NCBI RefSeq assembly: GCF_030867145.1
Contig: NC_134421.1
Coordinates: 29,209,979-29,273,978 of the forward strand
DNA length: 64,000 bases
Direction of reading: 5' to 3'
Source of the DNA: Opisthocomus hoazin
Taxonomy: Eukaryota; Chordata; Aves; Opisthocomiformes; Opisthocomidae
This document shows, piece by piece, positions 1-12,053 of this stretch (positions are counted from its first letter, which is position 1; each line of letters starts with the position of its first letter). The position numbers and the translations under genes were made by a program. The notes beneath the pieces were generated by a model. It did no database searches. It was not told where the DNA came from and worked only from the letters and a program-made list of their open reading frames with translations.

Positions 1-403
1 AAACTTGCGTATAGAGAGGAAAAAGGCTCTTCTGTACTTGGTGGTGTTTTGCAACCGTTCGGTATGTGAATCTGTGTTTTCCTTTGGTGGTCATAGAAAT
101 GTCAAATATACTGCCATGAGTATCCACATAGTGCTTTCATTTCTGCTTTAACACAGCAACTATAATACAATACCACACTTCAGAGTTTAAATACTTGCAG
201 GTATTGGGGAGGAATTTTACTTGATTGCATAATTGCTAAATAACTAGGGTTTTGTTTCAGTCCTTCCACACTGAAGGACTGGAATGATGTTTTAATGCTT
301 TAAGGACCTCTCATGGTTTCATGAGCAGCTGATAACAAAGAGAAGGGGGTATTTCCAGTGTTAGTTCATAATATTGAATGGAACCATACTTCTATGGTTG
401 GTT
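1..403 (+). other. PPP1R12A intron sequence, nothing else recognised
   Basis: This is AT-rich non-coding sequence upstream of the first CR1 copy. I see no exon, repeat family or RNA gene in it. Confidence 0.7.
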
Positions 404-1120
404 CTTTGGGGCGGACCTGCTGGAGAGCAGCTCTGTGGAGAGGAACCTGGGTGTCCTGGTGGACGACAGGTTAACCATGAGCCAGCAGTGTGCCCTGGCT
501 GCCAAGAAGGCCAATGGGATCCTGGGGTGCATCAAGAAGAGGGTGGCCAGCAGGACGAGGGAGGTTCTCCTTCCCCTCTACACTGCCCTGGTGAGGCCTC
601 ATCTGGAGTACTGTGTCCAGTTCTGGGCTCCCCACTTCAAGAAAGATGAAGAGCTACTGGAGAGAGTCCAGCGGAGGGCTACAAGGATGGTGAGGGGACT
701 GGAACATCTCCCCTACGAGGAGAGGCTGAGGGAGCTGGGCTTGTTCAGCCTGAAGAAGAGAAGGCTGCGAGGGGACCTTATAAATGCTTATAAATATCTG
801 AAGGGTGGGTGTCAGGAGGATGGGGCCAAGCTCTTTTCAGTGGTGCCCAGTGACAGGACAAGGGGCAATGGGCACAAACTGAGGCACAGGAAGTTCCGTC
901 TGAACATGAGGAAGAACTTCTTCCCTCTGAGGGTGACGGAGCACTGGAACAGGCTGCCCAGGGACGTTGTGGAGTCTCCTTCTCTGGAGATATTCAAGAC
1001 CCGCCTGGACAAGGTCCTGTGCAGCCTGCTGTAGGTGACCCTGCTTCGGCAGGGGGGTTGGACTAGATGACCCACAGAGGTCCCTTCCAACCCCTACCAT
1101 TCTGTGATTCTGTGATTCTA
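404..1120 (+). mobile_element. CR1 LINE fragment, 5'-truncated, sense orientation in PPP1R12A intron
   Basis: This is the 3' end of a CR1 non-LTR retrotransposon. An open frame (378-1034) encodes the C-terminal part of ORF2 downstream of the reverse transcriptase palm, with blocks such as [56 protein letters not shown] and [21 protein letters not shown] 3' UTR follows and the copy ends in tandem TTCTGTGA-type octamers (about 1099-1120), the usual CR1 terminus. The 5' boundary near 404 is a truncation. The first 26 bases of the ORF are probably flanking sequence. The intact frame suggests a fairly young copy. Confidence 0.93.
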
Positions 1121-2681
1121 GGTACTTAACTGGTTTATGTAATCTTAAGCTGAGGATCAGATGTGTGATTCAGAGGTTAGAAAAAAGCATTTCTGTGGTG
1201 TCACAAAGTTTTTGCCCTGATTTTAAATGTGAATCAGTTGCTTTAATTCTCAGAGATGTTGTGCCTGATTAGTTGCCTGTCAAAGGAAGAGGCTGGTGAC
1301 GTACAGTGGGATCTCCTGTTCTTTCTCAAAGGCATGCTGCCATTGATTTGGGAGTAATACTTGAATTCAAGTTACTGATCGTAACTTGAGTAGGATTACT
1401 GATTGAAATTTATAATTTTTGTTATACAGAGGATCAGATTAAATGATCCATTGAACAAATGTCAATGAACTATGTAGCAGTATTGCCATGTTCACTAGAC
1501 TGGTATTTTCTGAGGAAGTTGTTGGGGCTAAGCGTCAGCGTTGTGCTTTCCGAATTTTTTCCCTCTGTCCTAACGTGAACTGAAATTTGGATTAAGATTC
1601 TTCAGTAATGTGTGCTTACTCTAGGAAACTCTTTTTAGACTGTTCTATGGAAAACATTGTCATGGGTAAATATTAGCTACAGAAAGTTTTTCTTCAAATT
1701 ATGACTTCAAGGAGGAGAAATACATTATCGTGTGAAAGCCCAGAGATAAAATAGTCATTTATTTAATTAGGAAATATTTATGTTCACCGTGAATATTTGT
1801 ATTTCCTTATTTTCTTTTTAATTCTTGCTTCACACTAAAATGTTTATTTACCTCTGAAGACTAGTAATGGTAAAGTTATTAGTGATGCTTCTGTCTGAAC
1901 TCAGATCTGTGGTTTCTTTCATAAAAAAACAGCAGACTGAGTAGACTGCATGATAATAGGTAAATAGCTTTGGTTTTGGCAGGTTTGTTTTATACATTTT
2001 GTTGTACAAATTACTTGTAAACATATAGGGGAACAAACACGGTCTTGAGGTATTATGTTGGTTCTGAATTGCAATTGCATTTCTTTTCAAGAAAAAGGAT
2101 GCCTGTAACGTAGTATTAATCTAATCTCGGAGATCCCATTTTATTCTTCCTTAGAGCAAAAATTGAGAGGACTGTGATGAAAAGCGGGACTCTAAGGAGG
2201 ACTTAACAGACTGTTAAAACATTTGTTGTTGTTTTTTTTTAATATCGAATTCTTGATGTAAGCAAAAAAAAACTTGTTCACTGAAGAATGGTGAAGAATT
2301 GTCTTCTCTTATTTTGTACTGTTATACATCTGCTGACACAGATGTTTGAATTACTACGTGACAGTTTTGAAAATTAAATTTGAAGTCCAATTTGTAGTGT
2401 ATTACTATTACATTGAAACATTTTGTTTAGGTGGCTGAGATGGAATAAGTATTTTGCAGTTGCTGTTGAAGAATTGGAACGGTATTTACAGTATTTTAGA
2501 GCTATATTCTGGGGAATGTATGTTACAGCAAACCCTATGTGTGGTAAGAAGCTCTCTAGTGAATTTATTTCAGGTAAAAAAATTAATACCAAGTGTTTTA
2601 AAGACTAAGAATTATTTTGGAAAATTTTAATAAAATTATATTGTGTCATGCTTAAATGAATAAGAAAGTTCTTATTAACAG
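1121..2681 (+). other. PPP1R12A intron sequence
   Basis: AT-rich intron between the CR1 copy and the first readable exon. It ends in a usable acceptor (cttattaacag). Short ORFs here have no recognisable product. Confidence 0.8.
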
Positions 2682-2800
2682 AAGGGGGCAAAAAAGAGGA
2701 AGAAAAGGAGGAAGATAAGTCACAGCCTAAGTCTATAAGGGAAAGGCGGCGACCAAGAGAAAAACGACGATCTACAGGAGTTTCTTTTTGGACCCAAGAT
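2682..2800 (+). CDS. PPP1R12A: PPP1R12A coding exon with the RRST inhibitory phosphosite
   Basis: This 119-nt exon begins with two bases completing a split codon and ends on a codon boundary. It encodes an acidic run (GGKKEEEKEEDK), then SQPKSIRERRRPREKRR and STGVSFWTQD. The Thr codon 2774-2776 is the equivalent of the ROCK-phosphorylated Thr of MYPT1 (Thr853 in mammalian numbering), with the adjacent Ser a PKA/PKG target in the family. Phosphorylation here lowers myosin phosphatase activity or myosin binding. The acceptor is ttaacag and the donor GTAAGT. The same REKRRSTGV core occurs in PAWR at 40766-40792. Confidence 0.96.
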
Positions 2801-3508
2801 GTAAGTAAATGACTGCTGCTGCTGTTTTATAACCTTAACATGTAGCAATAGGGATTGTGTATAGTGTATTCTTAAAATAGAAAATAGTTTAGAGTAATAC
2901 AGTATATAGATAATTGTTCTGGAAAAACTGATGCTTGTTCAAGTTATGTATTCTCTGTTTCTCTGTTTTGAAGCTTTCAGGAGCGAAATCAAAATTAAGT
3001 CTTCAGTTATAATGACAATGCTAAAAAGAACTCTAGAATACTGTAATAACCATAATTTAGCAGGAATTAATCATAATCTAAGGAAAAAATAACCACTGAA
3101 CAATTATTTTCTATTGCATGTGTGCTGTAAGAATGAGACTCATTATTTGGCACGTGACAAGTAGCCACGTACTTCCAACTGAAAGAACCTGCTGTCACAT
3201 GAGAAGGGTTATAGTTGATGTTTTAGCTGATTCCCTTTCCTTTTTTTTTTGTCATGGGATCAGCATGTAATCTTGTAAAAGCAAGATTTGCATGTGTCAA
3301 ATACAAAGTTCTGTTTCCTCTCCTTCTGGTACTGAAAATATGTACTTGTTTGAGAATTTTCCTCATATATCCCATGCACTCGTTATACATTTTAGTTAGG
3401 TAGATTTCTACTGCTCTTAGATTGTCGTATTAAAAGTCTAGAATGCCTTAAAATGTCAGTAAGTGTTCAACAGTTTAATTATTTTTCCTCTCCCATCTTT
3501 TTCACCAG
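2801..3508 (+). other. PPP1R12A intron
   Basis: Intron of 708 nt with donor GTAAGT and acceptor ttttcaccag. No embedded repeat or exon recognised. Confidence 0.9.
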
Positions 3509-3574
3509 AGTGATGAAAATGAACAGGAACACCAGTCCGATTCAGAAGAAGGAACAAATAAGAAAGAAACTCAG
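3509..3574 (+). CDS. PPP1R12A: PPP1R12A coding exon, acidic linker
   Basis: This 66-nt, phase-0 exon encodes 22 residues beginning SDENEQEHQSDSEEG and ending NKKETQ. It continues directly from the preceding ...FWTQD and matches the acidic linker that follows the RRST site in MYPT1. The acceptor is ttcaccag and the donor GTAATT. The length is a multiple of three, so skipping it would keep the frame. Confidence 0.95.
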
Positions 3575-6500
3575 GTAATTTAAAAAAGATAATTAGTTTA
3601 TTAACTTTCTAACAGATACATTTTGATGGTAGAATTTCTGTTGCAGTTGGATTCAGTTAACAGAGTTTGTCCGGTACAGTTGTTACAAGTGCTTTCTGAT
3701 TCATAATTTGTGGCTATGGTTCAGTGCCATTTCCTTGCAGTCTTTAATAACAATTTTTAATGTATTAACAATGACTAAAACTGATGTTTTTCTCTTCCAT
3801 TCTGATTATGTAGAATTAGCATCCAGAAAAAGTAGGTGAAATTTCTGACATGCAGGTCAGGGACATGTTGCAGCAAGTTACTGGAGGGAGCTTTCGGTTT
3901 CTACCTTGCAAAAATCGTCGTTCCATCTGCTCTGTCATTTTCAGATAAATGATGTCCAGTGACTTATGCACACTAATTAAAATCTTTTAAAATTAAACCT
4001 GGTGCTGTAAATAATGTAATTAACAAATAATATGAGAAGTTAATGTAATGGAGCATGGAAAGTTGAAGAACACAATGTACCTGATTTCTCCATTGACAAA
4101 AATGGATTTCTGAACATCCTAATTCAGTATTATTAGTCTTGTTAAAATGTCGGTGGAAAACAGTGTAATAGGCTTGATTTAATGGAAAAAATCCTTATAA
4201 ACTGAACGGTGTGTGACAATGGGATGAAGAGGGATTAAAAGGGAAGTAGTAACTTAAGATGTACTATAAAATGGTATAGCAGAATGTGGGGTTTTTTTTA
4301 CCTAAACCTTGGAGTAACACACTACAGAATCAGGTTCATTACTGAGGAATAAAACTAAAGTGGTGTTTCTCTTGTTTGTGTAAAATCTTCCACTGCACAT
4401 TCCTTAAATACTTTAGTTAAGAGATTCATTCTGTGCCATCTTGGTTTCCTATAATTTTAGACTTTTGTGTCACGTTAACATAAATGCATAGTCCTGTTTC
4501 CATTCCTCCCGCTAGTACGTATCATCCTTAGATCTGTAATTACTCCATATTCTGTTCTGTAGAAATTCATTTTGCTGGAACATGTGTGTGGTGCTTCTGA
4601 TAGAATTAGACTCATATAAAACTACAGTGAAGTAGTGGTAAATCAGGCCCAAAATTATGAATACGATCTATGATTAAAAGGGTGGGGGTGTTGGGGTGGG
4701 ATGGTGGAGATGTGTAGAACTGGCTGCCTAAGCACGGCTTAGCTTAGGTATCAAAACATTTTCCTAACCCATATACTTGCTACAAAGGCCTTTGGTAGTT
4801 TGATTTCATTATAAATCAGTATAGAATCAGCTTTGAGTTCATGAAGAGTTTTGAAATAAATTGAATGTGTGAACCAAGTTCACTGTCGCCTAGCTACATA
4901 AATTGATTTTGCTGTGTTGATGTAAGCTCTTTTGTCACATCGGCTGCAGAAAGTACGAAAACAGAGTGAAAGTGAGTTGAATATCAAAAGAAGTATTTCA
5001 TGTAGCTTTGAGTTTTCTTTTCAAATTTTCTCATACCTAGTACAGAATTTCCAGTATAGTATCAAAATTGCAGAATATGTTCTAGCCATGTAATTATGAT
5101 AATGCTGTTAACTATGAGATATCTTAAAATTTGTATATAATAATTTTGTTGTTTTCATATTAAGATGTTTTTCGCCTTTGCATACAAATGGTTTATCAGA
5201 GATTTAAAACATTAAGTAGATTCCAAGTAAGTTCCTGTCTTTGATAAACCACTATTTAGCATTTACCAATGACAAACTGAAAATTAAATATATTACTTTT
5301 GACAATGCAGTATTTTGCCACCTTTGAAAAATAACAGTGGAGTAGATCTTGAATGTTCTAATAGGCAATCTGTTCTGAAATCTGTTGCAAAAAGTGTATT
5401 TTTTTTGTTTTTTAAGTGTCTTTCCTTTTTGCAGTTGCTAAATCTACTTGCACTTTGACACAAATCTCGCATGCTTTATTGTAGAAATTCATCATTACGT
5501 GCTGGTAAATCCTTTTCAGTTCTAGGAAGAGAAGAGGAAAGCGATATGAATAAACTAGAATCACAATGAAAGACATTCAGAAAAAAGTTAAGCTTTTTCA
5601 GTTCTGCTGGTAATTTGATGTACTGCTATTCAGAAGACCGAACCTTTGGAAATACTGAAATTCTCTGTTACTCCCTTATGTGGTGCTGCTGTTGGTTTTT
5701 TAGCTTGGTGAAGCTACAAGCCAGAGGTATAAGACGGTAACTAGAACTTCCAAAGGCTTTGGCCGTAACTCAAGAATGTAAATTGAAGAGAGGAGGTCAA
5801 GAACAAGCCTTGCATATGGGTGCATGCTACAAAGAAAATCAAAGGATCTTAGACAAAATAATTTCTAGCCTGAAATCTTTAAGGAACCAGAAAAATTATT
5901 ATCTTATTCATCTCAGAGATCTTTGAAAGAACCGTCTTGGGAGATGTTGGTTTGTGCTTTCTTGTTCTTCATTTCTTCAGAACTGTCTTTTAACAGCTGG
6001 TCATTTGTCCATAAAGGAGAGCTGTTAAAGAGAAGTCGGGCTTTGATAAGGACTTGGATAGTTGGAGGTTGTCCTAATGAAATTTTGTTTAGGCTTTTTA
6101 ATGTTAAGAGCCAAGAATTTCTTCAATTAGCACAAAAAATGCCGTGTTACTTAAAGGAAATCCTGCTAGAAGGATAGTCTTAGAATGAAGTTGTAGGGTC
6201 GCCTGTTAAAAATAAGCAAATTGGAAGATCACATTGGCAACTGAAGAATTGTAAGTATAAAAATGTTTCTGTGAAGCCTGTTCTTCAGTATGATGTATTA
6301 AAAAAAAAAAAGAATTTGAATAGGTATTACAACTGTGATTAGGTTATAATCAAATGGACTGAAGTTTTATTTTAGCCAGGGATGAGATATATGGCTTCTG
6401 AAAGGTGAAAGCTAGCAATATTAGGATAATAAATGTCATTAAGTCTTCTGATTCTGTGGGAGTAAACATGAGAAACTGACAGTGTTGATTAAATGCTGTA

Positions 6501-8960
6501 CTCAAATTTTGTTTCTCATTTTCACTACTGTGGCAGTTTTACAGAAACACTTATTTATAACAGTACAGAAAATTCCACCTGCCTTTGGTATTTTATTTCC
6601 ATTACCAGTAATTATCCTAACCTCACTGTAATGGCTAGAAGCTTAGTGCACATTTTCAAATACACAGTTTGGTTTGGGGCACCCTTATGGTCTGTATAGA
6701 CTAGTGGCGTAGGGTTAGAAGTGTTATTTATTTCAGGCTATGTAGTTAAGGATACATATGTTTTAATTTTTCATTACTGCTGGTGTGCTGCCAGTGTGAC
6801 TGTGGCTGCTCGGTCTGCTCAGTTCTGTGACTACGCAGAACATCCGTCTCGTGTGATCTGGATGCACGGGGGTATCTGTGTTGGCGTCATTTCTGCTCAA
6901 GCTTTATGCAAAGTTTGTAGACTTACACCCTTTCACAGTTTGTTTTGCCAAATGTCAAAAATTGTGACTGGGCTGAACTGGCCGAGTTCGAAGGGGAAAG
7001 TAAAGAAAGCAAACAGCTAAGACTGGGCTAAAAAAAAAAAACCCCAAACAAGTTTTGTGAAAAGTGAGGGGAACAGGAAGAGGCATGTGCTTGAGAAAGG
7101 CGCTGCTCTTTCGGTGAGGTACGGAGCCTGGATGGTGCTTCAAGCAGCAGGAGCTGGGCTTCACAGCTGTCAGGGAGTGGAAACCACCAATGTACAGTTT
7201 CTGAAGATTGCAGAGTCCTTGTCCAGCACCTCGGGTTCCCAGCCTCAGCCAGGAGAACAGAAATGGGCTGCCTCTGTGTTTTCCTGCCTCTGGTAATTAG
7301 CACACTCTTGCCTCACCAGTTCATTTGTTGTCCTCCTGTATAGCTGGAAAAATTTGTGTCTCAGGTGGTCTGCGTGTGACTTCATAACTTGAGCTTTTCC
7401 GTTTGGGAGGCTATAATGCAGCAGGGGAATGGAAAGCTGGGAGGTTTTCACATTCCCACAGCACCACGGGGAGTCCACTAGCAGCAAAGAAAAACAGCCT
7501 TTAGAAAGCGTGTTTGTTAAGAAATAATGTAGAAATGGTTTGCTTCCTTGTAGTGGCTGTCCTACACTGTAAGTAAAGGTTGGAAGGACCAGCTCAGCAT
7601 TTTTCTGTACGTGGCATTCCTGCCAGGTGAAAAGAGAAGACTGAAAGTCTTTACAGACAAAACTTCCTCTGTTTTGTTGAGGTGAGAAGGAAGCAGTGGA
7701 AAAGGGATTTTTGCAGGTCATTGCTTCCAGGGTGGAGGTCTGTAATCTCGCACTGATCTTGCCTAAACATACGATAATGCAAGATTAGACTCATACTTAG
7801 GTGGAAGTTAATCTTCTTGTGGCCAGTAGCTTAAAAACTTTGCATATATAGGTGTGTGCCACCCAACTGTGGCATTTTCTACAGAATCTCTTAAGTTCTC
7901 AGCGTTATTCACACTCTTATCAAAGAACAACAATGTTTTATTAGCAGTGGTTAGGCTACAGCACGTACTTTTGATATCCTATGTGCAGTAAATGCACTTG
8001 AAGATCTCAAAGGGGAAATCAAGTGTATTGTGGAGAATGTCGTCATTTTGTTTTATGCATGTTGAAAAAATACAGTTTCCTTCTAAAAAAAGGAAAACAA
8101 ACAAACCACACCACCCCCAGAAAAACCCATGCATGGGGAAGGCTTCAGCCACTGCTAGGTGAACAATGTTGGAGGATGTCCAGGTAGACATCAGTAGAGT
8201 TTCTTGACTGAAATGTCTTCATTCAAGATTGTTATTATATTTGGAATAAATGTTGAATCTGTATTGACATCCAGAGGGGAAAAAAGGTTCGTATGAGTGA
8301 TATAATGCTTAGAGGGCACACCCTCACACTTAAGTCATCACTTCTAATTAAATTTCGCTTGTTAAGTAAAGTGAGTGAACTTTGTGCCTGTGGATTCACC
8401 TGGAGTGAATGAATGAATGAAAGTAATATAAAAAATGAAGTTATGTCATTTAAATTAAGTCTAATGAGTACTTCCTTATGTTGTTGGTATACTAGCTTGT
8501 TTCCCATCGAGCTATGTTGAAACAATGATCTTGTAGCTTATTTTATATTATTGTTTTGAGCTGAAGTCATTATTTTGTTGACCTTTCAAGACTTTATTGC
8601 TAATGTTGGATTAGAGGGAGAAGGAATAGGGAATTTGGAGAACACAGTTCTGATGCCTTTGGTGACAGGCAGGCCAGTCGCAGAATGCACTGACTGCTGG
8701 AATGACCCCAGTGTTTAGGACAGTCCGGACTTTTGGAGTGTAAATCGTATTTTGGCAAGCACATTCTAACACATACTTCTGTTCCAGACATAACAAAATT
8801 GAAGCTTGACAATATTCAGATAATGCATACTGTTGGATAGCATGTGCCTTTAACACAACTGTTTAGCTATACTTGTTCACAGATTGTTAGATATTTTATT
8901 TTATTTAAATTATTGACTCGATCTATTCTTTTTCTTTCTTTTTACCCCTCCTCACCTCAG
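3575..8960 (+). other. PPP1R12A intron (5.4 kb)
   Basis: Large AT-rich intron. It holds a G-quadruplex-type G-tract cluster at 4680-4700, short A and T tracts and a small (GAAT)n run near 8405. Scattered ORFs under 160 codons (for example 7245-7721 on the minus strand) show no family resemblance. No CR1 copy was recognised here. Confidence 0.85.
4680..4700 (+). other. Intronic G-quadruplex motif
   Basis: Four G-runs of 3, 5, 4 and 3 bases are separated by loops of 1, 4 and 1 bases. This fits the G3+N1-7 rule on the strand that becomes PPP1R12A pre-mRNA. The short loops predict a stable fold. Function is unknown. Confidence 0.6.
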
Positions 8961-8977
8961 AGCGATAGCCTTTCAAG
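8961..8977 (+). CDS. PPP1R12A: PPP1R12A 17-nt micro-exon
   Basis: This exon of only 17 nt encodes SDSLS plus the first two bases of an Arg codon, completed by the first base at 10180. The acceptor is ctcacctcag after a pyrimidine tract (about 8931-8958) and the donor GTATGT. The peptide SDSLSRYD joins the exon at 3509-3574 to that at 10180-10321 and corresponds to TDSISRYE in mammalian MYPT1. Skipping it would shift the frame, so correct micro-exon inclusion is needed for the C-terminus. Confidence 0.88.
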
Positions 8978-10179
8978 GTATGTGCAATTTAAACAAATTA
9001 ATTTAAAATTGTTACAGTTTTTGTTCACATATTCTCATTTTAAGTTCTTTATGTACAAATTCAGCTTAACCCCAGTAGTCAGCTGTGTTGAGCTTTAAAA
9101 GGCGTTAATGATATTTAACATTTGTATGAAAAATGATTCTACAGTTACAGTACTGAATATTTTTTTCCATGCGTGGGTGGGATACTCCATTCTGGGGAAT
9201 ACATTGGACTCTGTATTGGTGGTGCACTGAAGTCAGGCTGGGCATTTTGTAGGACACAGTGGATACAGTACCATTCCTTACAAAATTTTCAGTTTGAAGT
9301 CAGCTTTTACAAAGAAGACAAGAGGTTCTTTTTGCCCCTCTTTTAAAATACCCTACTGAAAAATTTCTGAGGAATCTCAAAAAAAGTACTACAGCCTCTG
9401 AAAAGCAGATTTCCAGAAGATTGGCTAAAAAGGAAATGCAGCAATATCAATCATTTAAACAAATTATGTTTCATTGGGTTTTAGACCTTTAGAATTAATT
9501 ACTGGATTTTATTATATTCCATCTGTGATGAAAAACTGTTAAATAGAACTAATACAGCACATGATCAGTGAAGAGTGAACAGTGTGAAATTATTCTAAGC
9601 TTTATTAAAACTGGTTGCGATTTGGTGGTTAGTAGGATAAAGACTTTGCTGAAGATTTGTTTCATAAACTGCTTCTGTTGAAATAGTAGAAATCACAGTG
9701 AAGAGTTTTGAAATCTCCTTGGTTTCTCTAATAAAACTTGGAGAACTCATCTAGGCCAATAGTTCAGAGATTACTTTTTTTAAACCCTTCAATTAAAGTA
9801 ATAAATTTTTAAAAAATGCTTTCATTCTTTATTTATAAAGAAAATCTATCTAAGCTAATATTAAGTCCTTTAAGACATGTAAATATTTGCCTGAATTAAA
9901 TATTTTAATTTAATTTAATTTAAAATAGTTCTCTGTATACAGTGCAGGTGCTTACTTGGCAGATTAAGCAATTTGAAAACACTTTCCCACAGAATCTTGA
10001 AGTACTGAGGGAATATAAAAATTAACTTCGCATCAGATTAGAAGACAGTGGCTGAACTAAAATATATAATTGCATTTGGTTGTTCCCCACTGGGTAACAG
10101 GAAACTCACACGTTTGATACAGTGAGTGGTCTCAGTTTGAACACAGAGGCAAAGGAATATAAGAACTTTTCTGTTACAG
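8978..10179 (+). other. PPP1R12A intron
   Basis: AT-rich intron of 1.2 kb ending in tctgttacag. It contains a short (TTTAA)n run at about 9901-9925. Nothing else is recognised. Confidence 0.88.
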
Positions 10180-10321
10180 GTATGATACGGGGTCCCTCAG
10201 CGTGTCTTCAGGTGATCGTTATGACTCAGCACAGGGGCGATCAGGGTCACAGAGTTACCTTGAAGATCGGAAACCGTACTGCAGTAGACTAGAAAAAGAA
10301 GATAGCCCTGATTTTAAGAAG
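10180..10321 (+). CDS. PPP1R12A: PPP1R12A coding exon, Ser-rich linker to coiled coil
   Basis: This 142-nt exon (1 + 141) completes the Arg codon begun at 8976. It encodes a Ser/Tyr-rich linker with SSGDRYDSAQGRSGSQSYL, then EDRKPYCSRLEKEDSPDFKK. It matches the region of MYPT1 between the acidic linker and the coiled coil. The donor is GTATCT and the acceptor gttacag. Relative to the mammalian sequence I remember, the LLGRSGSYSY segment reads AQGRSGSQSY here, so this linker is more divergent than its flanks. Confidence 0.95.
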
Positions 10322-11008
10322 GTATCTGATCCAGTAATTTTGGTGCGAGAATAGAACTTTATTACTGTTTTTCATGAATTGTCTGGAAATAATCTCACAT
10401 TGCATCACAAATACTGCAGCTCAGCTGAATGGACGAGCAGAGCAACCACTACAGGGGGGGCAAACACACATTACAAACCAGCTTCTGTCTTTTGCACTTT
10501 TCGCTTCAAGGCAAGGGAGAAATCCAGAGGAGCCAAGATCCATTTTCTATGACCAATACGATCATCCTATTTTTGTAGTTGATTGTATCATTAAAACTGC
10601 TTTATACGTATGTGAAGCCTTTTCTTTTATATGTTTACTAGCTTACATACATGTGATGTAAACATTTGTTTAGATCTTGCTTTAAAATAGAGGAGGAGTT
10701 TGTCAAAAGTTTACTGTGGTGTCTACCTAGTCTGTGAAGCAGGAAAAGTGGCAAGTATTTTCTTAGTATGTGTAAGGTAAGTTGTATGCTCCCTGTGTAA
10801 TGTTGCTTGTTTCTAGAAATATTTGGTAACAGTTCTTTAAAGTGCTTGCTAATTCTAATTATCTTTAAAATCTATAACTGATTTTTAGTTCTTAGACTGT
10901 TAATGTATTTGTTCATTTCACATACAGCTCAATCATGGTTTTTAAATTTTTCAGCTAGTCTCACTGAATGATTATTCAGTATTTTTTTAAATTAATATTT
11001 TCTCTTAG
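10322..11008 (+). other. PPP1R12A intron
   Basis: AT-rich intron of 687 nt ending in ttctcttag. Nothing else is recognised. Confidence 0.88.
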
Positions 11009-11113
11009 CTTTATGAACAGATTCTAGCTGAAAATGAAAAACTGAAAGCACAGTTACATGATACCAACATGGAACTTACAGATCTTAAGCTACAGTTGGA
11101 GAAGACCACTCAG
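11009..11113 (+). CDS. PPP1R12A: PPP1R12A coding exon, start of C-terminal coiled coil
   Basis: This 105-nt, phase-0 exon encodes 35 residues beginning LYEQILAENEKLKAQLHD and ending LTDLKLQLEKTTQ. Hydrophobic residues follow a heptad pattern typical of a coiled coil, and the sequence is nearly identical to MYPT1. In the family this segment mediates dimerisation and partner binding. The donor is GTTTGT and the acceptor tctcttag. Confidence 0.96.
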
Positions 11114-12005
11114 GTTTGTATAAAACAGAAAAAGCATGTACTGAGCTGACAAAGCAGATAGCAAACTAGAAGCACCCCAGGCTATGGGCTGCTCTTTAGG
11201 AGGCATCAGCTTTGCTTTTTATCCAAAGATGGGAGTAAAGAAGAGTACCACTCTGTTTCTAAAGAGAAAAGAGCGCAGGATTCTGGTTTTCAGCTGCGAA
11301 CAAAAATGTGTGAGACTACCTCCTGCCTGTTCAAGTAGTAGTTGTTCTTACCAGCATGTCTCTGGAACTTCTTTGCAGGGTAGGGATAAACACTTTCTAC
11401 ACTGTTAAGCATATATTCAAACTGTCAGTCGGGATTGTTTGATTAATTCATAAACCTGCTGGCAGATTGGCATAACCTGCCCATTCTTCCCGGCTGGTGA
11501 GATAGCTTTATCTCAGAACTGAACAGCAAATAGTGCACTCCAGTTACAGGTAACTGTCAGGTAACAGTGCTGCATACAGTAATACCAAGTGCTTATGCAG
11601 AAGTTAAATCCGCCTGAAATTGCTGAAGAAAGAGTGTTTACTAGTCTCAGATCACATTTGCCACAATTTACCTGTACTTTAGCATCTTCCATGTGTACCC
11701 CGTAAATGTCAGTGAAGTGCATTAAAAAGATCTTTGTTTTTTAATGCTTTTAGATAGAAATACGTTATTACTCCTATTTGCCAAAGGCTATAGGGTGATT
11801 AAATTACTTAGGGATGGTCACAGAGGAAGTGCATGATAAATCCAGTTCATCCTTCTTTATTTCAGTGTTTCTTCCTTGAACATACTTTAAAATGCTTTTG
11901 AAAACATACTTCGAATAGAATACTAAAATGTCCAATTGAATTGCTTTACCTGTTTTGTGTTGCTTAAGGCCACGTACCAATACCTTCATTAATTTTGTGT
12001 TTCAG
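11114..12005 (+). other. PPP1R12A intron
   Basis: Intron of 892 nt ending in ttgtgtttcag. No repeat or RNA gene recognised. Confidence 0.88.
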
Positions 12006-12053
12006 AGACAAGAAAGATTTGCTGACAGATCACTCTTGGAAATGGAGAAAAGG
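12006..12053 (+). CDS. PPP1R12A: PPP1R12A coding exon, coiled coil
   Basis: This 48-nt, phase-0 exon encodes RQERFADRSLLEMEKR, identical to the MYPT1 coiled-coil segment as I know it. The acceptor is gtgtttcag and the donor GTGAGT. It joins ...EKTTQ from the previous exon to ERRALERR... in the next. Confidence 0.95.

Noticed and set aside
7245-7721. 158-codon minus-strand ORF inside a PPP1R12A intron
   Set aside because: No family resemblance, and no support for a nested gene.
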